This document shows, in pieces, positions 47,656 to 58,404 of a stretch of 64,000 nt of DNA. The stretch spans positions 21,080,001 through 21,144,000 of the forward strand of contig CM114274.1 in NCBI GenBank assembly GCA_050084515.1, written 5' to 3'. Position numbers and translations under genes: made by a program. Source of the DNA: Blasia pusilla (Eukaryota > Marchantiophyta > Marchantiopsida > Blasiales). The notes under the pieces are model-generated. The model was not told the DNA's origin. It was given only the letters and a program-made list of their open reading frames with translations, and made no database searches. How positions within the stretch are numbered: the stretch's first letter is position 1; each line of letters opens with the position of its first letter.

Positions 47656-48212
47656 TTTTCAAAACTGAAGGTATCACACCTTCCACTTGACCAAGTACTC
47701 ATACTTGTTGGCCCTACTTCTCGAATGCAAGATGGTCTCAACCTCGAACTCCGATTCTTTGTTGACGATTACCGATTGCAGTCTCAACACTTATCTCCAC
47801 TTGGGACGCACATTATCCTGAAGACACTTCTTCAATAATGACACATGGAAAGTTGGATGAATTTTGAACTCTTTTGGAAGCTCCAATATATACACATCCT
47901 CAAACGGGTTTGCCTGGATTATATTTGGTCTAGCTTTGCAAACAACTCCTTCGGAAGAGTGAGATTCTTCAAACTCAAACCAGACTTTCTCCCCTACTTG
48001 GAATCTTACTTGGCACCGACTCTTGTTAGCATGTTTAACGTACCTTAGTTGAGCCTTTGCAAAACTTCTTCTTGCCCGCTTCTCCCGTTCTCGCATCTCC
48101 ACTAACAAATCTTCTATCGAAGGAGTTGTCCGCAAAGCTATGTGCTAAGTATGTTGGACCGCTAGAGTTTGGATGTTCCGCTTGGCGCTTGTTTGGTTTT
48201 TAACGTCATGAC
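47656..48212 (-). mobile_element. Chromovirus fragment: integrase C-terminus, chromodomain start and LTR tip
   Basis: The 47,791-48,135 frame reads 'DLLVEMREREKRARRSFAKA', 'VGEKVWFEFEESHSSEGVV' and 'ELPKEFKIHPTFHVSLLKKC'. This is the integrase C-terminal domain of the chromovirus family at 51.5-58.0 kb (which has 'ELPKEFKIHPTFHV'). At about 47,680-47,735 a chromodomain begins ('SRSRANKYEYLVKWK'). At 48,160-48,212 the start of that family's LTR appears ('tgtcatgacg...', - strand) joined directly, so the internal region is deleted. Confidence 0.65.
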
Positions 48213-50013
48213 ATCGTGTGCGTGTAGGGGAAGATTCTCCTTGTTATTGAGGAGACTTGACCGGGTGGAGAAGAAAGTAGAAGATTAAAACATAGTTGCA
48301 TAAGGTAGTTGTATAAGAGAATAGATTAGTTGCTAAGGAAAATGGTGAAAAAAGTGGGGATAATAAAGGTGGAGAGAGGAAGGGAGAATGTTAAAACATA
48401 ATAGAATATGATGATTATATTAGAAAATAAGTTTGTCGCAAACTAAAGTGGGGAAAGAAGTTAGGATAGTTGAAAAAGGTTTGGGATTAGGAGAAGAAAA
48501 TTAGATTTGCTAAATGATGATTAGTGGAAATAGTTTAGAAATAAATAGTAAGTAGGGGTAGATGAGGAAAAAGAATGAAGGGCTCATTCTCTTTCTTCCA
48601 TCCTCCCTTATATAAACTTTCTCATTTTTGGTATGCCCTCACAATCTTATTCCTCCCTTTATCTCTCTCTCTCTACACTCTTTTGTGGACTCTCCATAGA
48701 TAGATGAACTTGATAAGTGAGAATATGTTTTGCCACTACATAACCTTGATAATAATGAAGGTATCTTGGTTATCCAGGTTAGCATATTGACCTTTCTTAT
48801 TCATAGTGAGTGTTCCAAAATTGTTATTGGAGTATTCACGAACAATATTTGGTGTAATTTTCTTACACGTCACCGGTCGATATATCCTATTATTGATATT
48901 GTTAAATTCTTGTAAATAATCCAAATATTGCTAGGTGTGGTTAATATTTGCTTATAGTCATGACCACAGCCAAGGAACTCCAACAAATCATAAAGGAACA
49001 TTGGAAAGAAGTACACATGGAAGGTAGAACATCAAGCAAATGATAATGTAAGTATTGTTCCTATTCTATAAAAACCTATCATTGTAGGCGGATAGTGGAG
49101 CATTTTACATAAGAGAGATGAAAGAAAAAGAATGGGAATCATGAAATGGGAAATGGATAAAGAAGGGAAGGGAGATCCTCCAGTGAAATGGAGAAGACCG
49201 CACCATTACAAATACATATGCAACTAACAAGAAATAGTTTTTATGTTGTGTCTAATTTTAATGGGTTAGCGGACATGACATCGGGAAATAGTCTCGATGA
49301 ATGTAGAGGCGTAGTTGGGCTGAGTTGAGCGACTAGTAGCACGGGAAAGAAGCAAGCTGATTTGAGGGATTCTTTCAACATCCAAGGAATAGAAGTTGCA
49401 AAGAGTATGTGGGGGAAATGTTTCTATGAATTTGGAATATCATTCAAGGTAGTATAACAAGTGTGAGAAAACAGAAAGTGACAAAATCACTAAAATCTTT
49501 ACAAAACTTATAGATACAAAGTGGCCTAGTCCGTCCGCGCGCTCACAGAAGAGCTTCGATAGAACCTGAACATGGAGATAACTCGACATACGAGAATGCG
49601 CTATCGCTGCGGCTCCCGACTATTTCACTACTCGAGAAACTAGAGTTTTTTACCTAAACCCTATATTGCATCAATATAGGGTTAGATAATCTAAGTAACG
49701 CTACTCCTAAAACCACCTACGTCATATTACTATGACTCCTTCGACGTCTAAGTCGGAACCATCAATCTAGGCTTCTCCTCATACAAGGGGGCCAATCAAA
49801 TTAATGGTGCTCAGAGAAGTGGATGTTGAGAATCCAACAACAAGATGCTTTCAAGCAAGCAGTGTTGGCAACAAAAAAGGTGAAGGCTTACATAGATCTT
49901 AGTTCCAATTCGTTACACACTACTCTACTTAAGAAATATATTGTAAAGGTGAAGGGGAAAGGTGGATGGCATATTGGATGATCTGCATTTGGGGGCCATA
50001 ATCATCACAAATT
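48213..50013. other. Unrecognised AT-rich region
   Basis: No long frame and no known motif. A TATA-like 'ttatataaac' lies at about 48,608-48,617, followed by a CT run, possibly an LTR or host promoter scrap. A short inverted repeat 'aaccctatattg' / 'caatatagggtt' lies at about 49,655-49,682. From about 49,800 the sequence may already belong to the hAT-like element. Confidence 0.35.
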
Positions 50014-51539
50014 CCTGGGCATATGTGAGAAATGAGTCTTTAGTGAACATCATGGTCTCGTGAGTCGTGTCCACGAGCTGAGATCATGATTGAGTTGGTA
50101 GACACCAAGGGAAAATCCCAAACATATGAATGGTTGGGAGGTCACATAGAGAGGATTATCACACGCATAGGTTCCAAGAATGTGTTGCAACTTATGACAA
50201 CCAACTCTAGCAATGAGCCAGCAACAAGAAAACTTATTGAAGCAAAGTTTCCTCATATTCTTTGGGATGGATGTATATCACATTCTCTTGAGTTGGTATG
50301 CAAAGAATGGGGTATGTGGCCTTGGATGGATAGGATTTTTGCATAAGCTCGTGAGATGGTAGTTTTTCTGAAGACAAGAATTTGGTTGATGGCCAAATTC
50401 ATGGAAACCAACCAAGTGAAGAGACGAGAGATGTTGTTCCTACATGCAAACATACACTTTGCAACAAAATTTTTAATGTTGGGACGTATCTTAGAATTAG
50501 GGCAGGCATTCCATGCTATAGTTGTTACAAAGTCTTTTAAGGAGTATTTCAATACAAGGGATGCGAGGCAAAGGGAGAAGGCACGAGAGATTGAGACTAT
50601 TGTGGCCAATCACGATTTTTGGATAGAAGATGAAGAATTGTTTGCTCCGGCTTTGCCAACTCTTATTGTGTTGAGAGAGTATCATGATCATAAAAGAATG
50701 ACGGGGTGTATTTATCGCCATATATTCGAGATAATGGAAGACACCCATTCTTTTCCTATAACTCCATGGCCCGATGTGGATGGACGGCATCACCGTATTT
50801 TGTGACAATGTCCAAAGCTATGAAAATGGTTAATGTTATTTCTAGGCGGTAGGCACTTATCCACAATAAATTACATGTAGTAGGCTACATTCTCGCCCCT
50901 TATAATCTTCTTGATGGTATTCTAAACCTCACTTCAAAGGTTGAATGCATGAGAGATTCCAAACATTATATGAAAGTCTATGCAAAGTGGATGGATGGCC
51001 TCAATGTCACCAAGGCTAATTCTTATGTAGGTACTTGTTTTGCAACAATTGGGCAACATTGTGAACCATCAAGAACTATTTGTGAACCATCAAGAACTAT
51101 TTGTGGATGAGTTTGGTAGGGAAGTTGTTGATTCACTTAGCCTATCTGATTGGTAGAGCATGCATGGTCAAGCTATCCCAGCATTGCGCTCTATGGCAAA
51201 TTACGTCCATCCATATTAGCACAAATGGTCTCTTCCTCTTGAGCAAAGAGAAATTGGAATAGTTATGGTTTTATCCACAATAAGCGCAAGAACAAATTGA
51301 CCAACGAGCATGTCAAGGATTTGGTATACATCTACACAAACTCAAGGTTTGGAGACAAGTTTGTTTCACAAAAAGCAAGACAAGCACTCTAGATCTTATA
51401 CAATCAATAATTCTTTGAAAAGGATGGACAAGAACAAGCTGGAAGCGTTGTTGAAGATGGTAGTGGGTCTAGCATACATGCAAGAAACCATGATGGTAAT
51501 CATGAAGATAACCTTAACTTGCAAGTTGAGGACCTAGAG
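50014..51539 (+). pseudogene. hAT-like transposase (DUF659 type), 5' part
   Basis: The + strand frames 50,086-50,346 and 50,356-50,805 form one protein split by a single stop at 50,344. Motifs are 'IGSKNVLQLMTTNSSNEPAT' and 'FPHILWDGCISHSLELVCKE', the DUF659 signature 'VVTDNASN...W.PCAAH.L', followed by 'DEELFAPALPTLIVLREYHD'. The hAT dimerisation region follows near 51,240-51,380 ('YGFIHNKRKNKLTNEHVKDL' after a frameshift). hAT transposases cut and paste DNA with 8-bp duplications. The coding sequence is interrupted at 51,539 by a chromovirus and continues at 57,971. Terminal inverted repeats were not found. Confidence 0.75.
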
Positions 51540-52556
51540 TGTCACAACCCTCATAACCAAACGAGCGCCAAGCATAACATCCAAGCTCTAACGGGCTCAC
51601 GCTAGGATGGTTTGGGCGTTGGAGTGGTCTTTTGGAAGAGACGCAAGAGATGTAAGAGATGGGATACAAACGAGGTTGAGAATTTCATGCATTTTGGTTG
51701 CAACTAGGAAACCTGAACCAAACACGAAGCAAGAATTGAGAGGAGTCAAGTCTAAGAAGGTTGGTTGCCAAAGAGGTGAGAATCGAATTTGGAACGTGAT
51801 TAGATTTTAGGATTTTGATTGTATTTTGGACCCTAACTTCTAGTCCCAAGATGCATTTGGGAAAATTAAGGTGGTGTTGGAGAGCTTATGCAAAGTCAAT
51901 TCCAATGTACTAAAAATCTTAGCAAATGCTCAAGCAGAGGCTGAGGAATTGGCCACAAATAATTGTATAGGGAGTCATGTTGAGGCCCAAAAAGAGGGGC
52001 CCGAACGTCCCTTTCCCAAAATTAGGGGGAGGACAAGGATCCCTGGAAGTACTAGTAGGGAGGAAGGTCTCTAAGAGTGCTTGGGACTCGAACCCCACTT
52101 TGGGGTGCCACGAGGCAACCCAAGGGCACGGAATGGATTGGGAGTTTTGGCGTTGGGATTCAAAACTCAAACCAAGTCCAATAGAGTGGATTTTGGAGGT
52201 CCCTCTTGGATCCCAATCCACGACTCATTTAGTTGGGTCTCGGTTTGGGGGCTCATGCGAGGTCTATTGGAAAGTTGGGACCGCTAGATGCGAAAACACC
52301 GTTTTAGGTGCCTAGACTAACCAAAAAGTTTGTCCCAAGTCTCGGAAGACTTACCTGTGTTGGCAAGCTAAGAATTAGGAAATGTTGAGCTTGATGAGGT
52401 GCCGAGTTGAGAGCTCGATGGGTTGGAAGGCCGATTGACCCAAAAAAGACTAACATGAGTGTGTTTGAATGCTGATAGGAAATGAGAGCTTGTCTTACTA
52501 AACGTACGCTTCTGTAGCACTAAAGATTGACGCTTAAGAGGAGTAGGCGCACAACT
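51540..52556 (+). repeat. 5' LTR of chromovirus element 3, about 1,017 bp
   Basis: It begins 'tgtcacaaccctc' and ends 'gtaggcgcacaac' just before the primer site. Relative to the 3' LTR it has about 430 extra bp in its middle (roughly 51,990-52,490). The 3' LTR is therefore shortened by deletion, or the 5' LTR gained an insertion. Confidence 0.75.
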
Positions 52557-52558
52557 TG

Positions 52559-52570
52559 TGGTATCAGAGC
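52559..52570 (+). promoter_or_regulatory. Primer-binding site (initiator tRNA-Met type)
   Basis: The sequence 'tggtatcagagc' is the standard plant retrotransposon primer site complementary to the 3' end of initiator tRNA-Met. It lies two bases after the 5' LTR, as expected. Confidence 0.9.
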
Positions 52571-53135
52571 TAATCCTTGGTGAGTGAGAACTTAAGGTCA
52601 TAGGAGAAATAAGACACCTGGGGAAGAACCCAAGGTAGCAGGGGAGACGTAGACACTTAGGGAGGGACGCAAGAAATAGGGAGGACATGTGAGAGGCCAA
52701 GGAATCGATATGGCGACTGAGGGCGAAGAACAAAGGAAGCGTCAAGTCAAGAAATATAAGCCGAGAGACAAATCGATGCCTCATTAAGAGCTAGAAGATC
52801 GCCTAAAGTCAAGATACTTATCTAGCCTCTAGTAGTCTCGCTCGGATTTCTCTACCATCATTTGTATGGGACGTTTTCAAACATGCCCACGAATATCCCC
52901 AAAAGAGACAGAAGCTCTAGTCATGAAGATGTCCTAGATGCGAATCCTTATACGAGGCATTCCGCTCCAAACTCAAGTGACTTGATTGGCATTCTATGTC
53001 CAAATGATGGACCTGATGTAGTTGATGACTGAGCAGATGACCGAGGAAAGTAAATAAATCGTTGAGCTAGAGTCGGACAGAGCTTCTAGTTCTGGCAAGA
53101 AGCTTTGTAAAAACAAATTTCCAATACCCTTCACA
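52571..53135 (+). other. Leader of chromovirus element 3
   Basis: Non-coding stretch between the primer site and gag. A - strand frame of 138 codons overlaps it (52,368-52,784) but runs across LTR and leader, so it is not considered a gene. Confidence 0.5.
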
Positions 53136-53830
53136 AGAATGGGGCGGTCTTGGAAAATGAACAAGTTCGTGACAGAGCTAGAACTTTACTTTGAGGCGGA
53201 GAGGGTAAAAGAGCAGGATAAGGCAACCGTGGCAGTCATGTTCCTAAAGGATCATGCACTCTAGTGGTGGATGGCTCATCGTAAAGAACATCTAGGCCGT
53301 GGAACATCTTTGAGTTGGAAGGAGTTCAAGGTTTTGATTGGCAATCGATTCACTCTAGACTGCCAGAAGTTCCGCAATGGCGTAGACTTCGTGTGGCTGC
53401 AACAAAGTGGGTCCTTTAGCGCTTATGTGCTGGAGTTTAGTGCAAAAATGAACTCGCTTCCAAATATATATGAGTTTGTGAAGAAGATGATATTCTTTAG
53501 TGGACTTAAGCCTAATGCATAAAAGGCCCTCTTCTGAATGCTAGAGCTACCAAAGACGTGCGCGGAACTTTTGAACGATGAGGTTCAAGCGTAAAGACCC
53601 TTCGGGCACAAAAGTTTTTTGAAGTTATTGAAAAACAAGGGCGCATCCAAGAGGGTTTAGAGTGGGGTTAAGCATGACCAAGGAGAGTCCCTTACCTTGA
53701 CAACTAAACAAGTGAAACTTAGCACAAAGCTAAAGGTAGTGAACCATCCGAAGTCAATGAACGCCAAAGTGATTTGCTACAACTGTGGCAAACCCATACA
53801 CATGGTAAAGGATGCTCAAAGCCCAAGGTT
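53136..53830 (+). pseudogene. Chromovirus element 3 gag with zinc knuckle
   Basis: The gag core is readable as 'KMNKFVTELELYFEAERVKE', then, after a stop, 'WMAHRKEHLGRGTSLSWKEF' and 'QQSGSFSAYVLEFSAKMNSL' (53,271-53,522). A knuckle 'CYNCGKPIHMVKDA' at about 53,776-53,817 has lost its final Cys (Ala). Several stops make it non-functional. Confidence 0.65.
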
Positions 53831-53929
53831 TGTGATTGGAGTATGATTGTGTTGGCTGTTAAGCACTTGTGAGCAAGAGGTGTGCAAACATCCCTTTAAG
53901 TCACCAAGAGGACGCCCAATTGGGTGTAC

Positions 53930-54240
53930 CTAAGATCCAAGCTTGTTTATCGCGATGTGATGTTGCTCGTTGATACAAGTGCTTCTCACTCCTTCGTGAG
54001 TCCGAGAATCATGAAGGACCTAGGTTGTCATTCTCTATGGCAGACGAGCCCATCCGAGTAGGCTTTTCTTGAGGCAATTAAGTCTCATCAAACTTTAGAG
54101 TTAGTCTTGGGACTAACCTTTGTATGCGGAGTATTCAAGTTGAAGGAGATTGAATTTCACTGTGTGCAAGATGGATGCCATTGACGCAATCTTGGGGAGC
54201 ACATTCTTGGATGCGTATGAGGTGGAGCTGAGATAAAGAC
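53930..54240 (+). pseudogene. Chromovirus element 3 protease region
   Basis: 'LLVDTSASHSFVS' at about 53,963-54,001 corresponds to the retropepsin block 'LVDTGASHSFI'; the Gly of D-T-G is Ser here. Downstream 'DAIDAILGSTFLDAYEVEL'-like codons (about 54,172-54,232) match the end of the gypsy protease. Frameshifts are present. Confidence 0.6.
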
Positions 54241-54242
54241 CA

Positions 54243-54890
54243 TTGAGGTTGAGCATCTTAGTGAAAGGCAAGCGGTTACAGATGAGGTTGGTTTGTGAGG
54301 TTCCTATCAAGAAGGAGTTGGTGAACGCCATTACAAGGAGGAGTTTGGTTGAGTTAGAAGATGGATTTCTCTGCTTGATGAGACAAGTAGAGAAGGCTAC
54401 AAGTAAGAGATGCGGAGATCATGACTCAGCTTTGAGGGGAATCCTAGAACTGCTCCAGAGAGTAGTAATGGAATTTGGTGATGTCTTGACGAAAAAGCAT
54501 CTGATTGCCAAAGCGGACGTGGAGAAGGTTATGTGTAGGACAAGATATGGCTCGTTTGAGTTTGTTGTGATGCCCTTCAATCTGTGTAATGTGCCTCCGA
54601 TGTTCACCACGTTCATGAACTCAACCTTTAACGAGGAGACGGATGAGGATGTGATTATCTACATTTATGACATAGTGATCTATTCAAAGTCACTAGAGGA
54701 GCACGCTCGATATTTGAGAGCGGTGTTGTCAAAACTAAGGGCAAACAAGCTATATGCAAATGTGGAAAGGAGTGAATTCAGATTGCGTAAGATCAAGTTC
54801 TTGGGTCATGTGGTTAGCACAAATGGAGTTAGTCTAGATATGGATAAGGTGAAAGCGATCTCCGAATTGAATGGAAACCACCTTCTATGA
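54243..54890 (+). pseudogene. Chromovirus element 3 reverse transcriptase, internally deleted
   Basis: 215 codons are open. 'VVMEFGDVL' near residue 80 is followed almost at once by 'RTRYGSFEFVVMPFNLCNVP', so about 100 residues containing RT motifs 1-3 (including the motif A Asp) are missing. The catalytic box reads 'IYIYDIVIYS' in place of 'YVDDILIYS'; one Asp is Tyr. 'KLYANVERSEFRLRKIKFLG' follows. The enzyme is dead despite the open frame. Confidence 0.75.
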
Positions 54891-55560
54891 TGAAGGGAAT
54901 GAGGAGGTTCATCAGAGTGGTGCAATTTTACCAAACTTATGTGAGAAAATTTTTGGGAATTGTGAGACCTCTCATAGATTGGACTTCAAAGTTTGCTAAC
55001 ACGACTTGGACCCAAGAAGTGAATGAGACGTTCAACCGAGTGAAGGAGATCCTATCGCACGAGCTAGTCTTGAAGCTGCCGAAGTTCGAAAAACCATTCG
55101 AGGTGCATACTAATGCTAGTGATTTTGTGATTGAAGGAATGTTGGTACACATGGAAGACTTGTAGCGTACGAGAGCAAGAAGCTTAGCTATACCAAAAAC
55201 AGATGGACCATTCATGAGAAAGAGTTCTTCGCGGTGGTCCATTTCTTGAGGAAGTAGCATCACTATTTGGGACTTCACAAGACTCAATTATTCACCGATA
55301 ACATATCACTCAAGTATTTTGAGACCCAAGATTGAGTGACACCAAAGCAACTGCAATGGCATGATACCTTGGCGTTGATGAATGTGGAACTAGTCCATAA
55401 GCCCAGGAAGGATAATGTCATTCCAAATGCGTTAAGTCGCACGGATGAGCATATGCAATCGATGACACAAGTCTTGAGAGCAATGTTCCCTAAGGAAGCA
55501 CATATGGAAAGAAGGATTTGTGAAGGATGCCCAAGCAAGCGATTACCTAAGGAAGTTGAA
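54887..55560 (+). pseudogene. Chromovirus element 3 RNase H region
   Basis: The 54,887-55,165 frame reads 'MRRFIRVVQFYQTYVRKFLG', 'FANTTWTQEVNETFNRVKEI' and 'FEVHTNASDFVIEGMLV', the gypsy RT connection and the start of RNase H. The TDAS Asp is altered (TNAS). The remainder is in other frames with stops ('ELVHKPRKDNVIPNALSR' at about 55,387-55,440). Confidence 0.65.
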
Positions 55561-56450
55561 ACAAGGTGAGAAGATGGCCAACAAAAGTTTGAGGCATGGC
55601 TTGCTAAGGTTTAAGCAAAGCAAGATCTATGTGGGCAAAGGCAAGATGCGAACCAAGGTGTTAGTAGAATGTCACGACCGACCCTTGGTAGGACATAATG
55701 GGGAGAAATCCACGTTGGATGTTCTGATTAAGAGGTTCCTCTCGCCCAACATGAAAGAGGATGTTGCTCAATATGTGGAGACCTCCGTGACCTGCCAAGC
55801 AAACAAAGTTTCTAATGAAAAGAAACAAGGCTTGCTTCACCGTTTTCCAATTCCAAAATGTGAGTATGGACTTCTTTATGAGTCTTCCAAAGTCTGAGGG
55901 ATATAACCCTATACTCATGATAGTTGATCGATTTAGCAAGTTTGGGAGATTCGTGCCAAAGGTGGACTCCGCGACGGCTTGTACGACTTCTTGACTGTTC
56001 CTGGATAGTTGGTAGCAAGCTCATGGGTTGCCTGGGAGTATTATTTCAGACTGAGATCCAAAGTTTATCAGTGCTTTTTGGAAGCACTTATTCAGAAGAT
56101 TTAGGACCAAGCTAAGTTGTAGTACCGCCTTCCATCCCCGAACAGATGGACAGACAAAAAAGGTAAATTCGATTGTGAATTAACACTTAAGGAATCACGT
56201 GAGTGCATATTAGCAAGATTGAGCAAAGTGGCTAAGTATGAGTTTTGCTACAACTCGACCAGGCATTTTGCAATTGGAGAATCTTCTTTTCTTTTGGCCT
56301 ATGGACGTGAGCCAATAGGGCCTCTTGAACTAGCCCTGGAAGAATCTCACTCTTCCAAAGGAGTTGTCCGGGAAGCTATCTATCCAATATGTTGGACCGT
56401 ATGTGATCAAGGCAAACCTGTTTGAGGATGTGTATACATTGGAGCTGCCA
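55561..56450 (+). pseudogene. Chromovirus element 3 integrase
   Basis: The 55,520-55,897 frame holds the integrase zinc finger 'ECHDRPLVGHNGEKSTLDVL' with 'TCQANK' (the H-H-C-C finger, one Cys unclear). The core follows in shifted frames: 'MIVDRFSKFGRFVPK' (55,918-55,965) and 'AFHPRTDGQT' (about 56,130-56,156). The C-terminal part 'VDVYTLELPKEFKIHPTFH'-like lies at about 56,420-56,480. Multiple stops. Confidence 0.65.
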
Positions 56451-56559
56451 AAAGAGTTTAAGATTCACCCAACTTTCCATGTGTTATTATTGATTGAAGA
56501 AGTGTCTTCAAGATAATGGGCATGCCCAGCGGAGACATGTGTTGAGACCAAAACCGATA

Positions 56560-56752
56560 ATTGTCAACAAAGAACTGGAATTCAAGGTGGGGCCATCTTG
56601 CGTTCGAGGTGTAGGGCCAACAAGTACGTGAACTTGGTCAAGTATAAGGGCTACCATCTGAAAGAGGCGACTTGGATCGCGGAGACGGATCTAGAACACG
56701 TGCAAGAGGTGTTGCAAGACTTCAAACGGATGCATGAAAAACATATTCGTTA
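56560..56752 (+). pseudogene. Chromodomain of chromovirus element 3
   Basis: Codons at about 56,598-56,725 give 'RANKYVNLVKYKGYHLKEAT', then 'WIAETDLEHVQEVLQDFK'. This is the chromodomain pattern V-K-[WY]-K-G-Y...T-W found at the C-terminus of chromovirus integrases, where it guides integration to heterochromatin (family knowledge). The frame is open in this region but disconnected upstream. Confidence 0.7.
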
Positions 56753-57430
56753 GTACATGGAGAAGCTAGGGATATGACTTGTGACCATAGGAACCATGGG
56801 CTAAAAGCAGTTGTAACTAGATCAGGCTAGTTTTGCAATAAAGGAATGCATGGATTTGGAGATTTGATGCCTATTTAAGTTGCAATTTTTATGTGATAGC
56901 CCATGGCAATGAGTACTCATATGCTTACGATGTAAGTCAAGAGGATAGACAAGGAGTTTTTGAGGTGAGAGGTTGTATTCGGGTACGCACCTAGAACAAG
57001 ACCAAGTGTTGGATGACTAACACTTGGGCTCGCCCTAGCATCGGCGGGGCAGATCACTTTGTCTTGGGGCTTGGTATGATCTTACCTGTGATAGCATAAG
57101 TGAACTTAGGGACGTGCCTTAGTTAAATACGAGAGAGAACAGGTGGGATGTTTAGGAGTTGTGAGCCCAAGAAGAGTTAGGTAGCAAACTTAGTTAGCTT
57201 ATTTGATAGGTTAGGTTAGTTCTGAGGAACTCATCGAGGCTTATTGAAGAGGAGATGTTAAATGATGGTAAGTGTACGTTGCAGCCAACAACTTAGGACT
57301 TAAGCCAAACAAGGAATTGCGAGTTAGCTTCCATAATGCAATTCGATGTCAAAGGGGTCGACTTCCCAAATGGAATTGCCTCTAGAAGGTTTGCATTGAT
57401 AAGGGTATCAATCTCTAAAGAGGGGTGAGT

Positions 57431-57970
57431 GTCGTGAACTAATAACTAAATGAGCGCCAAGTGGAACATCTGAACTCTAGTGGGCTCACGCTAGGATGCG
57501 GTTTGCGAGTAAGACTAGAGTGGTCTCTTGGAAGAGACACAAGAAACGAGACACAAACAAGGTTGAACATTTCATGCATTTTTTGTCGCAACTAGGAAAC
57601 CTAAACCAAATATGAACCAAGACTTGAGAGGAGTCAAGTCTGGGAAGGTTGGTTGCCAAAGAGGTGAGAATCGGATTTGGAACGTGACTAGCATTTGGGG
57701 TTTTGAATTTATTTTGGATCATAACTTTTAGTCCCAAGATAATTTTTTGTATAAGTAATATGGAGTTGGAAAGCTTATGAAAAGTTAGTTCCAACGCACT
57801 AAAGATCTTAGCAAATGCACAAGTAGAGGCTGAGAAATTGGCCAAAACCAACTGTATGGGGAGATAGGTTGAGGGCCAAAGGGTGTAGATTGGTAGTAAG
57901 AGCGTGTCCTACTAAACCTACGCTTCCGCAACACTAAAGATTCATGTTTAAGAGGACTAGGCGAACGACA
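57431..57970 (+). repeat. 3' LTR of chromovirus element 3, about 540 bp
   Basis: It begins 'tgtcgtgaactaataac' and ends 'aggcgaacgaca', collinear with the 5' LTR apart from the 430-bp length difference. The 5-bp tagag follows. The stretch 56,760-57,430 before it is non-coding 3' region. Confidence 0.75.
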
Positions 57971-58095
57971 TAGAGCATGTGGATATGCTATGTGGAATAT
58001 ATGGCACCAAAGGGAGGCACGATTCCTATATAGGCAACATAGAAACTTCGACCTTAAGGGACGTATATATCATACGAGCCTCAGCCCTTATGTAA
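57971..58095 (+). pseudogene. hAT-like transposase, 3' terminal exon-like remainder
   Basis: After the second tagag the reading frame resumes exactly where it stopped at 51,539 ('LNLQVEDLE' before the insertion, 'HVDMLCGIYGTKGRHDS' after it) and ends at a taa (58,093-58,095). Continuity across the target duplication is good evidence that the chromovirus landed in a coding region still open at this point. Confidence 0.65.
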
Positions 58096-58404
58096 TGGAA
58101 AATTAGATTCGAGACCATGATGAAGAGCAAAAATGGAGGACTTCAATCCAAGTGAATACAAGTCAACCCATCAATAATGGCATGGATAGTTCGTACTTTT
58201 CCTACAATGATGAAATAATTGTAGTAGGAAATCTTTGCCGATCCACTTGGCTTAGAACTCTTGAGCCGCCAAATTATTGCCTACATCTAAATCCATCAGA
58301 TCCAACCATAGACCTAGAGCAGTAGAGTAATTGATGAAGTTAGTTAAATGGATAAGTAAATAGTTATAGCAAACATTTTCTGTAAAGAGTGTTGTTAGAC
58401 GGCC
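58096..58404. other. Unassigned spacer between hAT remainder and tandem array
   Basis: About 300 bp with no recognisable feature; it probably includes the 3' flank of the hAT-like element, but no terminal inverted repeat was identified. Confidence 0.35.

Larger units (their letters stand above)
51540..57970 (+). mobile_element. Ty3/gypsy chromovirus (element 3) with LTRs and target duplication
   Basis: The 5' LTR (51,540-52,556) and 3' LTR (57,431-57,970) share 'gagcgccaag' and 'gggctcacgctaggatg' and much of their length. The host sequence tagag lies on both sides (51,535-51,539 and 57,971-57,975), a 5-bp target duplication. The primer-binding site is at 52,559-52,570. Internal order is gag, zinc knuckle, protease, RT, RNase H, integrase, chromodomain. 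The internal region is full of stops plus an RT deletion. The element is inserted in the hAT-like coding sequence. Confidence 0.88.

Noticed and set aside
49655-49682. Inverted repeat 'aaccctatattg' as a transposon terminus
   Set aside because: The two arms are only a few bases apart, forming a small hairpin. No partner copy or target duplication was found.
52368-52784. 138-codon - strand frame in the chromovirus 5' LTR and leader
   Set aside because: It spans the LTR end and the primer-binding site, which explains the sequence without a gene.
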